Shown here in pieces: positions 14,957-22,794 of a DNA stretch of 22,794 bases. Position 1 is the first letter of the stretch. Every line of letters starts with the position of its first letter. The notes beneath the pieces are model-generated. The model had not been told where the DNA came from, ran no database searches, and saw only the letters and a program-made list of their open reading frames with translations. The stretch is from an uncultured Selenomonadaceae bacterium (GTDB taxonomy: Bacteria; Bacillota; Negativicutes; Selenomonadales; Selenomonadaceae), in NCBI GenBank assembly GCA_905233965.1, contig CAJOFG010000006.1:1-22794 (forward strand). The letters are read 5' to 3'. Position numbers and translations under genes: made by a program.

Positions 14957-16819
14957 ATGAGCAAAGTAATAGGAATAGACTTGGGTACAACCAACAGCGT
15001 CGTCACCGTTTTGGAAGGCGGCGAACCTACCGTTATCACAAACCCGGAAGGCAGTCGCATTACTCCTTCCGTCGTCGGTTTTACGAAAGACGGACAGCGG
15101 CTCGTCGGACAGCTTGCGAAACGTCAGGCGGTATCGAATCCGGACAGAACGATTTCGTCAATCAAACGCCACATGGGCGAACAATATAAAGTTACAATCG
15201 ACGGCAAAGATTACACGCCGCCGGAAATTTCCGCAATGGTTCTGCAAAAACTTAAAGCGGACGCGGAAGCTTATCTCGGCGAAACGGTAACTCAAGCAGT
15301 CATCACCGTGCCGGCATACTTCAACGACAGCCAACGCCAGGCGACGAAGGACGCGGGAAAAATTGCCGGTCTTGAAGTTTTGAGAATCATAAACGAGCCG
15401 ACTGCCGCCGCGCTTGCTTACGGCTTGGACAAAGAAGCCGATGAAACCGTCTTGGTATTCGACTTGGGCGGCGGTACTTTCGACGTTTCGATTTTGGAAT
15501 TGACTGAAGGTATGTTCGACGTTCTGGCGACGAACGGCGATACTCACCTCGGCGGTGACGACTTCGACAAAAAAGTTATGGACTGGATGGTTGAGGAGTT
15601 CAAACGCGAAAACGGTATCGACCTTTCCGCAGACAAAATGGCGGCTCAGCGTTTAATCGAGGCGGCGGAGAAAGCAAAAATCGAGCTCAGCTCAATGACT
15701 TCGACGAACATTAACCTGCCTTTCGTAACCGCCGACGCGTCCGGTCCGAAACATTTGGATTTGACTTTGACGCGCGCGAAATTCGACGAACTTACCCGCG
15801 ACTTGGTCGAACGTACAATGGAGCCGACGAAGTTGGCGATGAAAGATGCCGGATTGACCGGAGATAAAATCGGCAAAATTATTTTGGTCGGCGGCTCAAC
15901 AAGAATTCCCGCCGTTCAAGATGCGATTCGCAACATTTTGGGCAAGGAACCTTCAAAAGGAATTAATCCGGACGAATGTGTTTCGGTCGGCGCGGCAATT
16001 CAGGGCGGCGTTCTTGCCGGCGAAGTCAAAGATGTTTTGTTGCTCGACGTTACCCCGCTTTCACTCGGCATTGAAACTTTGGGCGGCATCTGCACGAAAA
16101 TTATCGAACGCAACACCACTATTCCGACGCAAAAATCTCAAGTCTTTTCGACGGCGGCGGACAATCAATCCAGCGTTGAAATTCACGTCCTGCAGGGTGA
16201 ACGTGAGATGGCGGCGGGAAATAAAACTTTGGGACGTTTCGTCCTTTCCGACATTCCGCCGGCACCGCGCGGAGTTCCTCAAATCGAAGTTACTTTTGAC
16301 ATTGACGCAAACGGCATTGTCAATGTTTCGGCGAAAGACAAAGGCACCGGGCGCGAACAGAAAATTACAATTCAATCGTCAAGCGGCATGAACAAGGAAG
16401 ATATTGACCGCATGGTTAAGGAAGCGCAAGCTCACGAAGCGGAGGACAAAGCGCAACGCGAAGCGGCTGACGCGAAGAATGACGCGGAGCAAACCGTTTA
16501 CCAGGCGGAAAAAACTTGCAAAGATTTTGAAGGCAAAGTCGATGACAACCTGATTAAAGATGTTCGCACGGCGGCGGACGATTTGAAAAATAATCTCGGC
16601 AGTTCGGACGTTGAAATGCTCAAAAAGAAAACGGAGGACGTTCGCCAAGCACTTTACAAACTCAGTTCTGCGGCTTACCAATCCGGCGCGGCAAATTCTC
16701 AAGGCGAACCGAACGCGGACTTTACGCAACAGGCGGGCGGCGGTTCCTCAACTTCCGGCAACAAGAATGATGACGGAACGATTGACGCGGAATTTACCGA
16801 AGTGAATAAAGACAAATAA
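14957..16819 (+). CDS. dnaK: DnaK, Hsp70 chaperone
   Basis: ATP-driven chaperone that binds exposed hydrophobic segments; 620 residues, cytosolic. The nucleotide-binding domain opens with [10 protein letters not shown] (about 5-14) and contains [30 protein letters not shown] and [13 protein letters not shown] signatures. The linker is [16 protein letters not shown]; the substrate domain and the helical lid follow, and the tail ends in a Gly/Ser/Asp/Glu-rich segment (GGGSSTSG ... DAEFTEV). The ATG at 14957 has GGAGG 8 nt upstream; an upstream in-frame TTG at 14942 overlaps that site and is rejected. Codon choice is slightly more uniform than its neighbours, as expected for a highly expressed gene. 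The next gene is dnaJ, after a stable hairpin. Confidence 0.97.
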   Translation: MSKVIGIDLGTTNSVVTVLEGGEPTVITNPEGSRITPSVVGFTKDGQRLVGQLAKRQAVSNPDRTISSIKRHMGEQYKVTIDGKDYTPPEISAMVLQKLKADAEAYLGETVTQAVITVPAYFNDSQRQATKDAGKIAGLEVLRIINEPTAAALAYGLDKEADETVLVFDLGGGTFDVSILELTEGMFDVLATNGDTHLGGDDFDKKVMDWMVEEFKRENGIDLSADKMAAQRLIEAAEKAKIELSSMTSTNINLPFVTADASGPKHLDLTLTRAKFDELTRDLVERTMEPTKLAMKDAGLTGDKIGKIILVGGSTRIPAVQDAIRNILGKEPSKGINPDECVSVGAAIQGGVLAGEVKDVLLLDVTPLSLGIETLGGICTKIIERNTTIPTQKSQVFSTAADNQSSVEIHVLQGEREMAAGNKTLGRFVLSDIPPAPRGVPQIEVTFDIDANGIVNVSAKDKGTGREQKITIQSSSGMNKEDIDRMVKEAQAHEAEDKAQREAADAKNDAEQTVYQAEKTCKDFEGKVDDNLIKDVRTAADDLKNNLGSSDVEMLKKKTEDVRQALYKLSSAAYQSGAANSQGEPNADFTQQAGGGSSTSGNKNDDGTIDAEFTEVNKDK

Positions 16820-16861
16820 TTTCCGGGCGATAAAAAATCAATCGGTGAGTTGAATTGCAAG

Positions 16862-16892
16862 TCGGGGAGGGATAAAATTTTTCTCTCCCCGA
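16862..16892 (+). promoter_or_regulatory. Stable hairpin between dnaK and dnaJ
   Basis: An 11-bp stem (16862-16872 with 16882-16892, one G-U pair) with a 9-nt A/T loop. The core is TCGGGGAG/CTCCCCGA. It is not followed by a T-run, so it does not look like an efficient terminator. An mRNA-stability or processing element that lowers dnaJ relative to dnaK output is a reasonable inference. It sits 22 nt before the dnaJ ATG. Confidence 0.7.
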
Positions 16893-16914
16893 TATTTGTG
16901 TGGAAGGTGAGATT

Positions 16915-18108
16915 ATGGCTGACAAACAACAGGATTTGTACGCGATTTTCGGATTGAACAAAAATGCAACCGACGACGAAATAAAAAAGGCTTACAAAAA
17001 ACTTGTGAAGAAATATCACCCGGACTTGAACCGCGATAAATCCGAAGAGGAGCAAAAAGCTGCCGAAGATCAGATGAAAAAAATTAACGTCGCGTACGAT
17101 ATTTTGAAAGACCCGGATAAACGCGCCCGTTATGATCAATTCGGTTTCGGCGCATTTCAAGGCGGAGGTGCCGGCGGCGGCGCGGGTGCCGGCGGATTCG
17201 ATTTCGACATAAACGATATTTTCGGCGGCGGCGCGGGATTCGGTTTCGGCGACATCTTCGATCAATTTTTCGGCGGCGGCAGTCGTACCCGCACGTCAAG
17301 TCGAAAAGCCGGACCGGAGCGCGGTTCCGATTTGCGCTACGACTTGAACATAAATTTTGAGGACGCGGCTTTCGGCAAGAAGATGACAATAAAAGTTCCG
17401 CGAATGGAAACTTGCAAAGATTGTCACGGCACGGGCGCGGCACCCGGTTACACGCCGGAAACCTGCCCGGATTGTCACGGCACCGGTATGCGGCAGACGA
17501 CGACGCGCACCCCGTTCGGCGTGATTGCAAATGCGCGTCCCTGCGAAAAATGTCACGGCAGCGGAACGATTATAAAAAATCCGTGCGGTCACTGTCACGG
17601 CGGCGGAAAAATTCGCGTCGAGCGCGACATCGAACTCAGTATTCCGAAAGGCGTTGATACCGGGACACGTTTGCGGATTCAGGGCGGCGGACAAGCCGGC
17701 GAACGCGGCGGTTCCCCCGGCGACCTTTACGTTTATCTCAATGTCAAACCGCACCCGATTTTTTCGCGCGAAGGAACTTCCGTTCACTGCGAAATTCCGA
17801 TAAGTTTCGTTCAAGCGGCTCTCGGTGCGTCGGTTGAAGCTCCGACGATTGACGGAAAAGTCGAATTGAAAATTCCGGAAGGTACTCAATCCGGAACGAT
17901 TTTGAAAATTCGCGGCAAAGGTATTCCGGAATTGCGCGGCGACGGACGCGGCGACGAATTTGTCACGATAAAAGTTTTGACTCCGAAAAATCTTTCTTCA
18001 CGGCAGAAAAAACTTCTGCAGGAGTTTGAGGACGGCGGCAGCGACAGCACGAACAATCCGGAGAAAAAAACTTTCTTCAACAAACTTAAAGAACTTTTTA
18101 CCGACTGA
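16915..18108 (+). CDS. dnaJ: DnaJ, Hsp40 co-chaperone
   Basis: Stimulates DnaK ATP hydrolysis and delivers clients; 397 residues. The J domain has HPD at 35-37 (KKYHPDLN), and a Gly/Phe-rich linker runs from about 77 to 125. A complete zinc centre has four CxxCHGxG-type repeats (Cys167/170, 184/187, 210/213, 224/227). The C-terminal beta-sandwich domains include VDTGTRLRIQGGGQAGERGG and IPEGTQSGTILKIRGKGIP. The ATG at 16915 has AAGGTGA 4 nt upstream. The central Cys repeats read CxxCHG rather than the more common CxxCxG with varied x, a minor quirk. It shares its transcript with grpE-dnaK and is followed after 30 nt by a membrane protein gene. Confidence 0.96.
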   Translation: MADKQQDLYAIFGLNKNATDDEIKKAYKKLVKKYHPDLNRDKSEEEQKAAEDQMKKINVAYDILKDPDKRARYDQFGFGAFQGGGAGGGAGAGGFDFDINDIFGGGAGFGFGDIFDQFFGGGSRTRTSSRKAGPERGSDLRYDLNINFEDAAFGKKMTIKVPRMETCKDCHGTGAAPGYTPETCPDCHGTGMRQTTTRTPFGVIANARPCEKCHGSGTIIKNPCGHCHGGGKIRVERDIELSIPKGVDTGTRLRIQGGGQAGERGGSPGDLYVYLNVKPHPIFSREGTSVHCEIPISFVQAALGASVEAPTIDGKVELKIPEGTQSGTILKIRGKGIPELRGDGRGDEFVTIKVLTPKNLSSRQKKLLQEFEDGGSDSTNNPEKKTFFNKLKELFTD

Positions 18109-18138
18109 TCGGAAGGGAGAGTGGGGAGCGGAAAAATT

Positions 18139-19221
18139 ATGAGTAAATTCAAAGCTGATGCGGTAATAAAAAAATTCATGCTGATATTTCTGATGCTGAC
18201 AGTTTCTGCCGCCGGATTCAGCGGATTTTTTTTAAAGTGGGCTTTATGTGACGGTGACCCGGACTGGGGTTTTGAAGTCATCATGGACGGGACGGCAAAA
18301 AGACCGTTCATTCACCGGCAACTGCTCCCGGTTATCGTGAAAACCGGCGCGGAATTGATTCCGGAACATTCCAAAGAAAAACTCGCGAAAAAATTGATTG
18401 AGCGAAAAGACATTGAAAGACGATACGCGAAGGCGGACATTCCGCCGAAATACGTTATCGAATATTATTTGATGTTCATAATTTGCTTTATCCTTTTCTT
18501 CGCGACGATATGGATTTTGCGTTCCCTGCTCACGGAAATTTTTAAAGATAAAGTGGCCGGCACGGTTACGGCGATGTTGTTCGCATTGCTGTTTCCGCAT
18601 TTTGAAATTGCCGGCGGTTATTATTACGACTTCGGCGAAATATTTTTCTTCTTCCTCGCCGCAAGGTTGGCACTGCACGGAAATTTTATCGCGCTCCTGA
18701 TTTTGACTCCGTTCGCCGAATGGAACAAAGAATCATTTTTCTTTTACCTCGCGACATTGTTTCCGTTATGGCGGAAACATTTCGACGTAAAAAAATCCGG
18801 CGCGATAACCGGCTTTTCAATTTTCATCGCCGGGCTTGCTTATCTTTACGTCCGACAAATGTTTATCGACAATCGCGGCGACCCGGCAGACTTCCAGCTT
18901 TTCGCGCACCTTTACGGATTTTTTGAGTTGTCCTCGTACTTCAAAACCGATCCGATTTACGGTGTCCCGCTATTTTCGCGAATGTTCGTTCTGCACATAA
19001 TTTACGTTCTCTTTATCATAAAAACTTCGTGGCACAATCTTTCCGACGAGTGGAAAGGTCACGCGAAATTTGCCGCCGTTGTAAACGGGATACTTTATTT
19101 CCTGTTCATTCTGCCCGGCGAACTGCGCGACCTCAGTATGTTGTACACTTCATTTTTGATTTTGACGGGATACTTTCTGCGCGATATTTTTTCACGGCAG
19201 TATCGGGAGGGAGAGAATTAA
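18139..19221 (+). CDS. Polytopic membrane protein of unknown function
   Basis: A 360-residue protein with about 8-9 predicted helices and no clear assignment. Distinctive elements: a first helix at about 11-33; an extracytoplasmic-type segment with RPFIHRQLLPVI (55-66); FPHFEIAGGYYYDFGEIFFFF (about 152-172); an EWNKES motif (194-199); and a C-terminal FLILTGYFLRDIF helix. The combination of an HRQLLP-like and an NKES-like motif in a membrane protein recalls uncharacterised GT-C-like proteins of surface polysaccharide loci; this is only a resemblance. ATG 18139 is favoured (GGGAG 10 nt upstream) over GTG 18121, whose site is too close. It ends 3 nt before the ChrA-type gene. Confidence 0.72.
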   Translation: MSKFKADAVIKKFMLIFLMLTVSAAGFSGFFLKWALCDGDPDWGFEVIMDGTAKRPFIHRQLLPVIVKTGAELIPEHSKEKLAKKLIERKDIERRYAKADIPPKYVIEYYLMFIICFILFFATIWILRSLLTEIFKDKVAGTVTAMLFALLFPHFEIAGGYYYDFGEIFFFFLAARLALHGNFIALLILTPFAEWNKESFFFYLATLFPLWRKHFDVKKSGAITGFSIFIAGLAYLYVRQMFIDNRGDPADFQLFAHLYGFFELSSYFKTDPIYGVPLFSRMFVLHIIYVLFIIKTSWHNLSDEWKGHAKFAAVVNGILYFLFILPGELRDLSMLYTSFLILTGYFLRDIFSRQYREGEN

Positions 19222-19224
19222 ATT

Positions 19225-19818
19225 TTGCTTTACCTCCAACTTTTTTTTGAGTTTGCCAAAATAAGTTTGGTCTGCGTCGGCGGCGGCTATGCGTCAATGC
19301 CTTTGATTCAAAAGGTCGTCGTCGATTCTTATCATTGGATGACGCTCGGAGAATTTATCGACATTTTCACGATTTCGCAAATGACACCCGGTCCGATAGG
19401 CGTGAACGCGGCGACTTTTGCCGGAATGAAAATTGCCGGAGTCGGCGGCGCAATTTCTGCGACGATGGGATTTGTCACGCCGAGTATTTTTCTCTGCATT
19501 TTCCTTGCGAAACTTATTTTCAAGTACGGGAATTTGGGATTCATTCACGGAATTTTAAACGGATTCCGACCCGCCGTCATTGCGTTAATCGCGGCGGCTT
19601 GCGTAAGTTTTGTTTTGCTTGCCGTTTGGAATGTCGAGTCGCTTCCGCCGGAAAATTCCATTTCGGAGAACGTAAAATTTTTAATCTCGAACATTCAATT
19701 CGGAATAATAATTTTGATCGGCGCGTTGTTCGCCGTAAGAAAAAAAATCGGCGTGATAAAAATTTTGATTTTCTCCGGACTTGCCGGCTTGATATTGGGA
19801 CAAATTTTTAAAGGTTGA
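19225..19818 (+). CDS. Single-domain ChrA-type (chromate transporter family) protein
   Basis: A 197-residue membrane protein of the CHR superfamily, one half of the usual two-domain ChrA. The hallmark stretches CVGGGYASMPLIQKVVVD (17-34) and ISQMTPGPIGVNAATFAG (50-67) are clear, with about 5-6 helices. Short-chain members normally occur as adjacent pairs that form a heterodimer. No second half is present next door: upstream is an unrelated membrane protein and downstream an AEC permease. It may homodimerise, or its partner may be elsewhere. Substrate may be chromate or another anion; family membership does not prove chromate resistance. The start is TTG with a GGGAG site 11 nt upstream. Confidence 0.85.
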   Translation: MLYLQLFFEFAKISLVCVGGGYASMPLIQKVVVDSYHWMTLGEFIDIFTISQMTPGPIGVNAATFAGMKIAGVGGAISATMGFVTPSIFLCIFLAKLIFKYGNLGFIHGILNGFRPAVIALIAAACVSFVLLAVWNVESLPPENSISENVKFLISNIQFGIIILIGALFAVRKKIGVIKILIFSGLAGLILGQIFKG

Positions 19819-19851
19819 CAAAAAATTTTTCCGGGCGAAAGAGTGATAAAT

Positions 19852-20793
19852 ATGTTCGATAATTTTGTGGTGGCACTGAGTGCGGTTGTGCCGCTTTTTT
19901 GTTTGATGTCAATCGGCGCGTTCGTCAAATTTCAAAAACTTCTGACCGATGAAGAACTCAACCACATGAACCGAATGGTTTTCCGTGTATTTTTTTTCTG
20001 CATGATGTTTCACAGCATTTACACAATGGACATAGGCGAAAATTTTCGTCCGAAGTTGATGCTGTTCGGTTTGTGTGCCGTTCCGACAATGGTACTTTTG
20101 CTCATGCTGATTATTCCGAAAATCGAGTCGGACAATAAAAGGCGCGGCGTAATGGTGCAGGCAATTTTCCGGAGCAATTTTGTTTTAATGGGCGTGCCGA
20201 TTGTCGCGAACATTTTCGGCGATCACAATATCGCGGTTGCCACAACGATGATTGCCGTGATAATTCCGATGTACAATATTTTTGCAGTGTTTGCGCTGGA
20301 AACTTTTCGCGGAGGAAAATTTGCGCCGCTCCCGATTTTGAAAGGCGTTTTTAAAAATCCGATGATTCTGGGCGCGCTTATCGGGGCGGCACTTTTAATT
20401 TCGGGAATAAAAATACCCGCTCCGATTTTGAAACCGTTCGGGCAAATTTCTGCGGCGACCACTCCGGTTGCGCTGATAATTTTGGGAGCTTCGTTTAAAT
20501 TCGGAAGTACGCACGAACACAGAAAGCAGTTACTCGGTTGCATTTTGGGCAGGCTGATTTTGGTGCCGAGCATAATGTTGAGTATCGCTTTGTTGCTGGG
20601 TTTTCGCGGAATTGAGTTTGTAACGCTTATTGCAATTTTCGGAACGCCTTGCGCGGTTGTTTCCTTCGCGATGGCTCAACAGATGGGCGGCGATGCAGAC
20701 CTTGCCGGAAATTGTGTTGTGTTTACCTCCGCTCTTTCGTGCGTAACAATTTTTTGTTGGATTTTACTTTTTAAAACGCTCGGAATTTTTTAA
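19852..20793 (+). CDS. AEC-family (auxin efflux carrier / malate permease-like) transporter
   Basis: A 313-residue membrane protein with about 10 helices in the inverted-repeat pattern of AEC permeases. Bacterial members carry malate, malonate or other small organic acids. Visible family elements: VVPLFCLMSIGAFVKF near the N-terminus, AIFRSNFVLMGVPIVANIFG (about 101-120), TTPVALIILGASF (about 202-214), and GTPCAVVSFAMAQQMGGD in the C-terminal half. ATG 19852 is preferred; the upstream GTG 19843 gives only three extra residues. The ribosome binding site is weak (AAAGAG). It lies 33 nt after the ChrA-type gene and converges on the minus-strand HKD gene, with just 8 nt between the stop codons. 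Confidence 0.87.
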   Translation: MFDNFVVALSAVVPLFCLMSIGAFVKFQKLLTDEELNHMNRMVFRVFFFCMMFHSIYTMDIGENFRPKLMLFGLCAVPTMVLLLMLIIPKIESDNKRRGVMVQAIFRSNFVLMGVPIVANIFGDHNIAVATTMIAVIIPMYNIFAVFALETFRGGKFAPLPILKGVFKNPMILGALIGAALLISGIKIPAPILKPFGQISAATTPVALIILGASFKFGSTHEHRKQLLGCILGRLILVPSIMLSIALLLGFRGIEFVTLIAIFGTPCAVVSFAMAQQMGGDADLAGNCVVFTSALSCVTIFCWILLFKTLGIF

Positions 20794-20801
20794 ACGTCGC
20801 T

Positions 20802-22373
20802 TTAAAAATTAAAGTATTCTTTTCGGTATTGGAGCAAATTTTCCCGGTTGCGCGACCTTTCACCGATTTCCGTCCATAAAGTCCCGTCGTTTGACAACGG
20901 ATTCATACTCGTCAGAACATAATACGAATTGTCGCAAATAAAAATTTTTCCGTGCGTACTGCTTTTTTTGACGCGGAAATTTTTAAACTTTCCAAATTGG
21001 TTATTCAAATGATTTACTACTTTGTCGGTGCTTTCGTTTTTCGTCGCGCCGTCTTTATAATTGTTGTTATTGATGCCGTAAACGATTTTTACGACAACTC
21101 CGCGCCGCAATAAATTATACAACAGACCGTGCACTTCTTTTTTTGTCTTCCAATTTATCCAAGGAGACATTATATCGACTTCGGTTTTGGCATTTTCCAA
21201 AGTTTCAATCAAAAGTTTGTGCAATTCCCCGTTGCAGAAAATTTCGTTTTGCAAACGATCTGTCGAAGATTCAAGTTTTTGAATGTAAGAATCTTGCTCA
21301 TTGATTCCGGCCTGCAAATTCGCTATGGTTTTTGCGTTCGCCTCAAGTTTTTCCCGCAATTCTTTTATCGCAAGTTCTTTTTCACGCTCCGATTTGATTT
21401 TTTCTTCGGCAAAAGCATTTTTGTTTTCAACCAAAGTCTTCTGCAGAGCTTGATTTTTTCTTTCAAACTCCGCTTCAATTTCACGAATTTTTTTCTCTTC
21501 GTCTTTTTCAAATTCGGCAAGTTTTCTTTGATATTCCGCGAAACTGCAACGAATATTTTTTTGTAACTCCTCTTGATATTTCCGTTCAATGTCGTCCTTC
21601 AACTTTTTCAAATTTATTTCGTGTTCTTTATTGATGGCATCGATTTCCCGGCGTTTTTGCTCCAATTCGTCGGAAACGGTTTTCAGTCGTCCGTTGAGAG
21701 CTGAAATTTCCGAATCATATTTGTCTTTCAATTCCGCAATGATTTTATTTTTTTCCTTATCCGAATTAACTTGAAAATCTTTTATGCGTCGTTCGGATTT
21801 TCCGGCGGCGATTTTTTCAAATTCGATTTGACGTTGCCGGTAAGACTCTTCTAGTCGGGCGATTTCTTCTCCTTTGAGTTTCTCGTACTTCTTTCGGGCA
21901 TCCGATAATTTTTTTTGGAGGTCTGCCCGCAAAGTCATATTTTCGCGCAACTTTTCGATTTGAAATTCTTCCGAAACGATTTTCAATTTGTCCGAACATT
22001 GCCGGCGTATCAATGAAATTTTTTCTTCGTACTCCGCACGAATTTTTTCGCTCTCTTTATCCAACTCCGAAACTTCTTCGCGCCTGATTAACGAAAGTGC
22101 AAGTCTTATCAGCGAATAAACGGTGATGAACAGCAACGCGTGGTAACGGAATTTGAAAGCAAACAATCCGCCCGACAAAATTGCCGTTATCAGCCAGTGC
22201 CACTGAATTTCAAATTCGCGCTCTTTTCGTACGGAAGCATTATACAGACAAAATACCGTCCCGATTAAAAATATTGCCGACGAAATTGTAAAATTGTCGG
22301 CAAAAAAAATCAGAAAAGCGACGGTTATCAAAACTATCGCTATTTCCGTACGTTCATATTTCCAATCGGTCAT
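20802..22373 (-). CDS. Membrane-anchored coiled-coil protein with C-terminal phospholipase D (HKD) domain
   Basis: A 523-residue protein with an unusual three-part layout. Residues 10-97 hold three or four membrane helices. Residues about 98-378 form a long, highly charged coiled coil (Glu/Lys/Arg/Gln heptads). Residues about 381-523 are a PLD-like domain with one motif: HGKIFICD gives His474, Lys476 and Asp481, followed by TSMN (488-491), i.e. HxKx4Dx6(G/T)SxN. PLD enzymes need two such motifs, so a dimer, probably through the coiled coil, would build one active site. Family members are nucleases, phospholipases or phosphatidyltransferases; which applies here is open. The ATG overlaps the stop of the upstream OB-fold gene by 4 nt (ATGA). 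Alternative reading: a structural envelope protein with an inactive PLD fold, though the full motif argues otherwise. Confidence 0.85.
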   Translation of the reverse strand: MTDWKYERTEIAIVLITVAFLIFFADNFTISSAIFLIGTVFCLYNASVRKEREFEIQWHWLITAILSGGLFAFKFRYHALLFITVYSLIRLALSLIRREEVSELDKESEKIRAEYEEKISLIRRQCSDKLKIVSEEFQIEKLRENMTLRADLQKKLSDARKKYEKLKGEEIARLEESYRQRQIEFEKIAAGKSERRIKDFQVNSDKEKNKIIAELKDKYDSEISALNGRLKTVSDELEQKRREIDAINKEHEINLKKLKDDIERKYQEELQKNIRCSFAEYQRKLAEFEKDEEKKIREIEAEFERKNQALQKTLVENKNAFAEEKIKSEREKELAIKELREKLEANAKTIANLQAGINEQDSYIQKLESSTDRLQNEIFCNGELHKLLIETLENAKTEVDIMSPWINWKTKKEVHGLLYNLLRRGVVVKIVYGINNNNYKDGATKNESTDKVVNHLNNQFGKFKNFRVKKSSTHGKIFICDNSYYVLTSMNPLSNDGTLWTEIGERSRNRENLLQYRKEYFNF

Positions 22374-22794
22374 TTTTTATAAACCTGCCAAGTCTTTATT
22401 TCCAATTCGCCTTTGTAAACGTCAATATCACCTTTCAAGTAAATCGGCGACCCGCTGTCGCGACTTTGCAACAACATTTCTTTCCGGGACGGATCGTCGT
22501 TGTTGGTCTTTTTGAACAGAACGCCTTTGATTTCGGCATTGCCGGAAACGTCTTGAAGAGTGAAATACACGTTGCCATTCTTCGCCTCATTCAAAACGGT
22601 GACGATGCCGCGAGTTTCGCGAGTCATTCCGGACATTGCCGCAGTAATATCTTTGACTTCCGCAAAAGAATCCGTCGCGGGTTTGTTCGGCTCCCGACCG
22701 GTGTTATTTTGTTCATTGTTATCCGGTTTGTTGTCATCGGGCTTAACGATTTTCGGATTGCCCGGGTCCGTTTTATTTTTGCTCTGTTCGATAT
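22370..22794 (-). CDS. OB-fold nucleic-acid-binding-like protein, C-terminal part (cut by right window edge)
   Basis: The frame is open to the window edge: at least 140 residues are visible and the N-terminus is missing. A low-complexity Asn/Pro/Asp/Lys-rich linker of about 45 residues (for example NPKIVKPDDNKPDNNEQNN) leads into a compact OB fold: RGIVTVLNEAKNGNVYFTLQD, EIKGVLFKK, IYLKGDIDVYKGELEIKTWQVYKK. The pattern matches tRNA_anti/exonuclease-VII-like OB domains that bind single-stranded nucleic acid. The linker suggests a tether, perhaps to a membrane or lipoprotein N-terminus outside the window; this is inference. An internal ATG at 22636 would drop the linker and has no clear site. 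The stop TGA overlaps the HKD gene start. Confidence 0.78.
   Translation of the reverse strand, partial: IEQSKNKTDPGNPKIVKPDDNKPDNNEQNNTGREPNKPATDSFAEVKDITAAMSGMTRETRGIVTVLNEAKNGNVYFTLQDVSGNAEIKGVLFKKTNNDDPSRKEMLLQSRDSGSPIYLKGDIDVYKGELEIKTWQVYKK

Noticed and set aside
16862..16892. dnaK-dnaJ hairpin as a transcription terminator
   Set aside because: The stem is followed by TATTTGTGTGG rather than a T-run, and dnaJ lies directly downstream without a convincing promoter of its own.
19815..19849. TTGACA (19815-19820) as a promoter for the AEC gene
   Set aside because: No -10-like hexamer lies 15-19 nt downstream; the only TGATAA-like match is 23 nt away.
20794..20820. Terminator between the convergent AEC and HKD genes
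   Set aside because: Only an A/T hairpin (CTTTAA/TTAAAG) can form, with no GC core; I cannot support a terminator here.

Overview
The window is bacterial chromosomal DNA, densely coding, mixed-strand, with moderate-to-low GC. Strong GGAGG-type ribosome binding sites, frequent TTG start codons, a SufU scaffold next to SufS, and a RR-HK pair with a CiaH-like kinase all suggest Bacillota. The K/I/F-rich coding style and the LarB/HypB/M52 nickel genes would fit a Negativicutes (Selenomonadales-like) anaerobe. That lineage call is an inference; no rRNA is present to anchor it.

Layout. 1-321 is the 3' end of an unrecognised helical protein, separated by a bidirectional terminator from a minus-strand OmpR-type response regulator and CiaH-like histidine kinase (344-2335). 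Divergently, a tightly spaced plus-strand run (2470-8016) holds a Vsr-type endonuclease, LarB, HypB, an M52 hydrogenase-maturation protease, a MATE transporter with an extra C-terminal ATPase-like domain, and a stand-alone condensation-domain protein. A terminator and promoter lie in 8017-8204. A second run (8205-14241) encodes a zinc-ribbon membrane protein, a GT2-TPR glycosyltransferase, a sufS whose reading frame is broken in the middle, sufU, and priA. A third run (14324-20793) starts with grpE-dnaK-dnaJ behind its own promoter. It continues with an unrecognised polytopic membrane protein, a one-domain ChrA-type transporter and an AEC-family permease. On the minus strand at the right edge (20802-22794), a partial OB-fold protein is translationally coupled to a membrane-anchored coiled-coil protein ending in one phospholipase-D (HKD) motif.

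How the genes may work together. LarB, HypB and the M52 protease share a nickel-enzyme maturation theme, although no hydrogenase subunit or LarA is in view. GrpE/DnaK/DnaJ form the Hsp70 cycle, with no HrcA gene or CIRCE operator visible here. SufS/SufU would mobilise sulfur for Fe-S assembly, but SufS as written cannot give a full enzyme. The two least-explained units are the MATE-ATPase-like fusion with an orphan condensation enzyme, and the OB-fold plus membrane coiled-coil HKD pair. No tRNA, rRNA, CRISPR array, insertion sequence or phage gene was recognised, and no gene-free stretch exceeds 300 bases.
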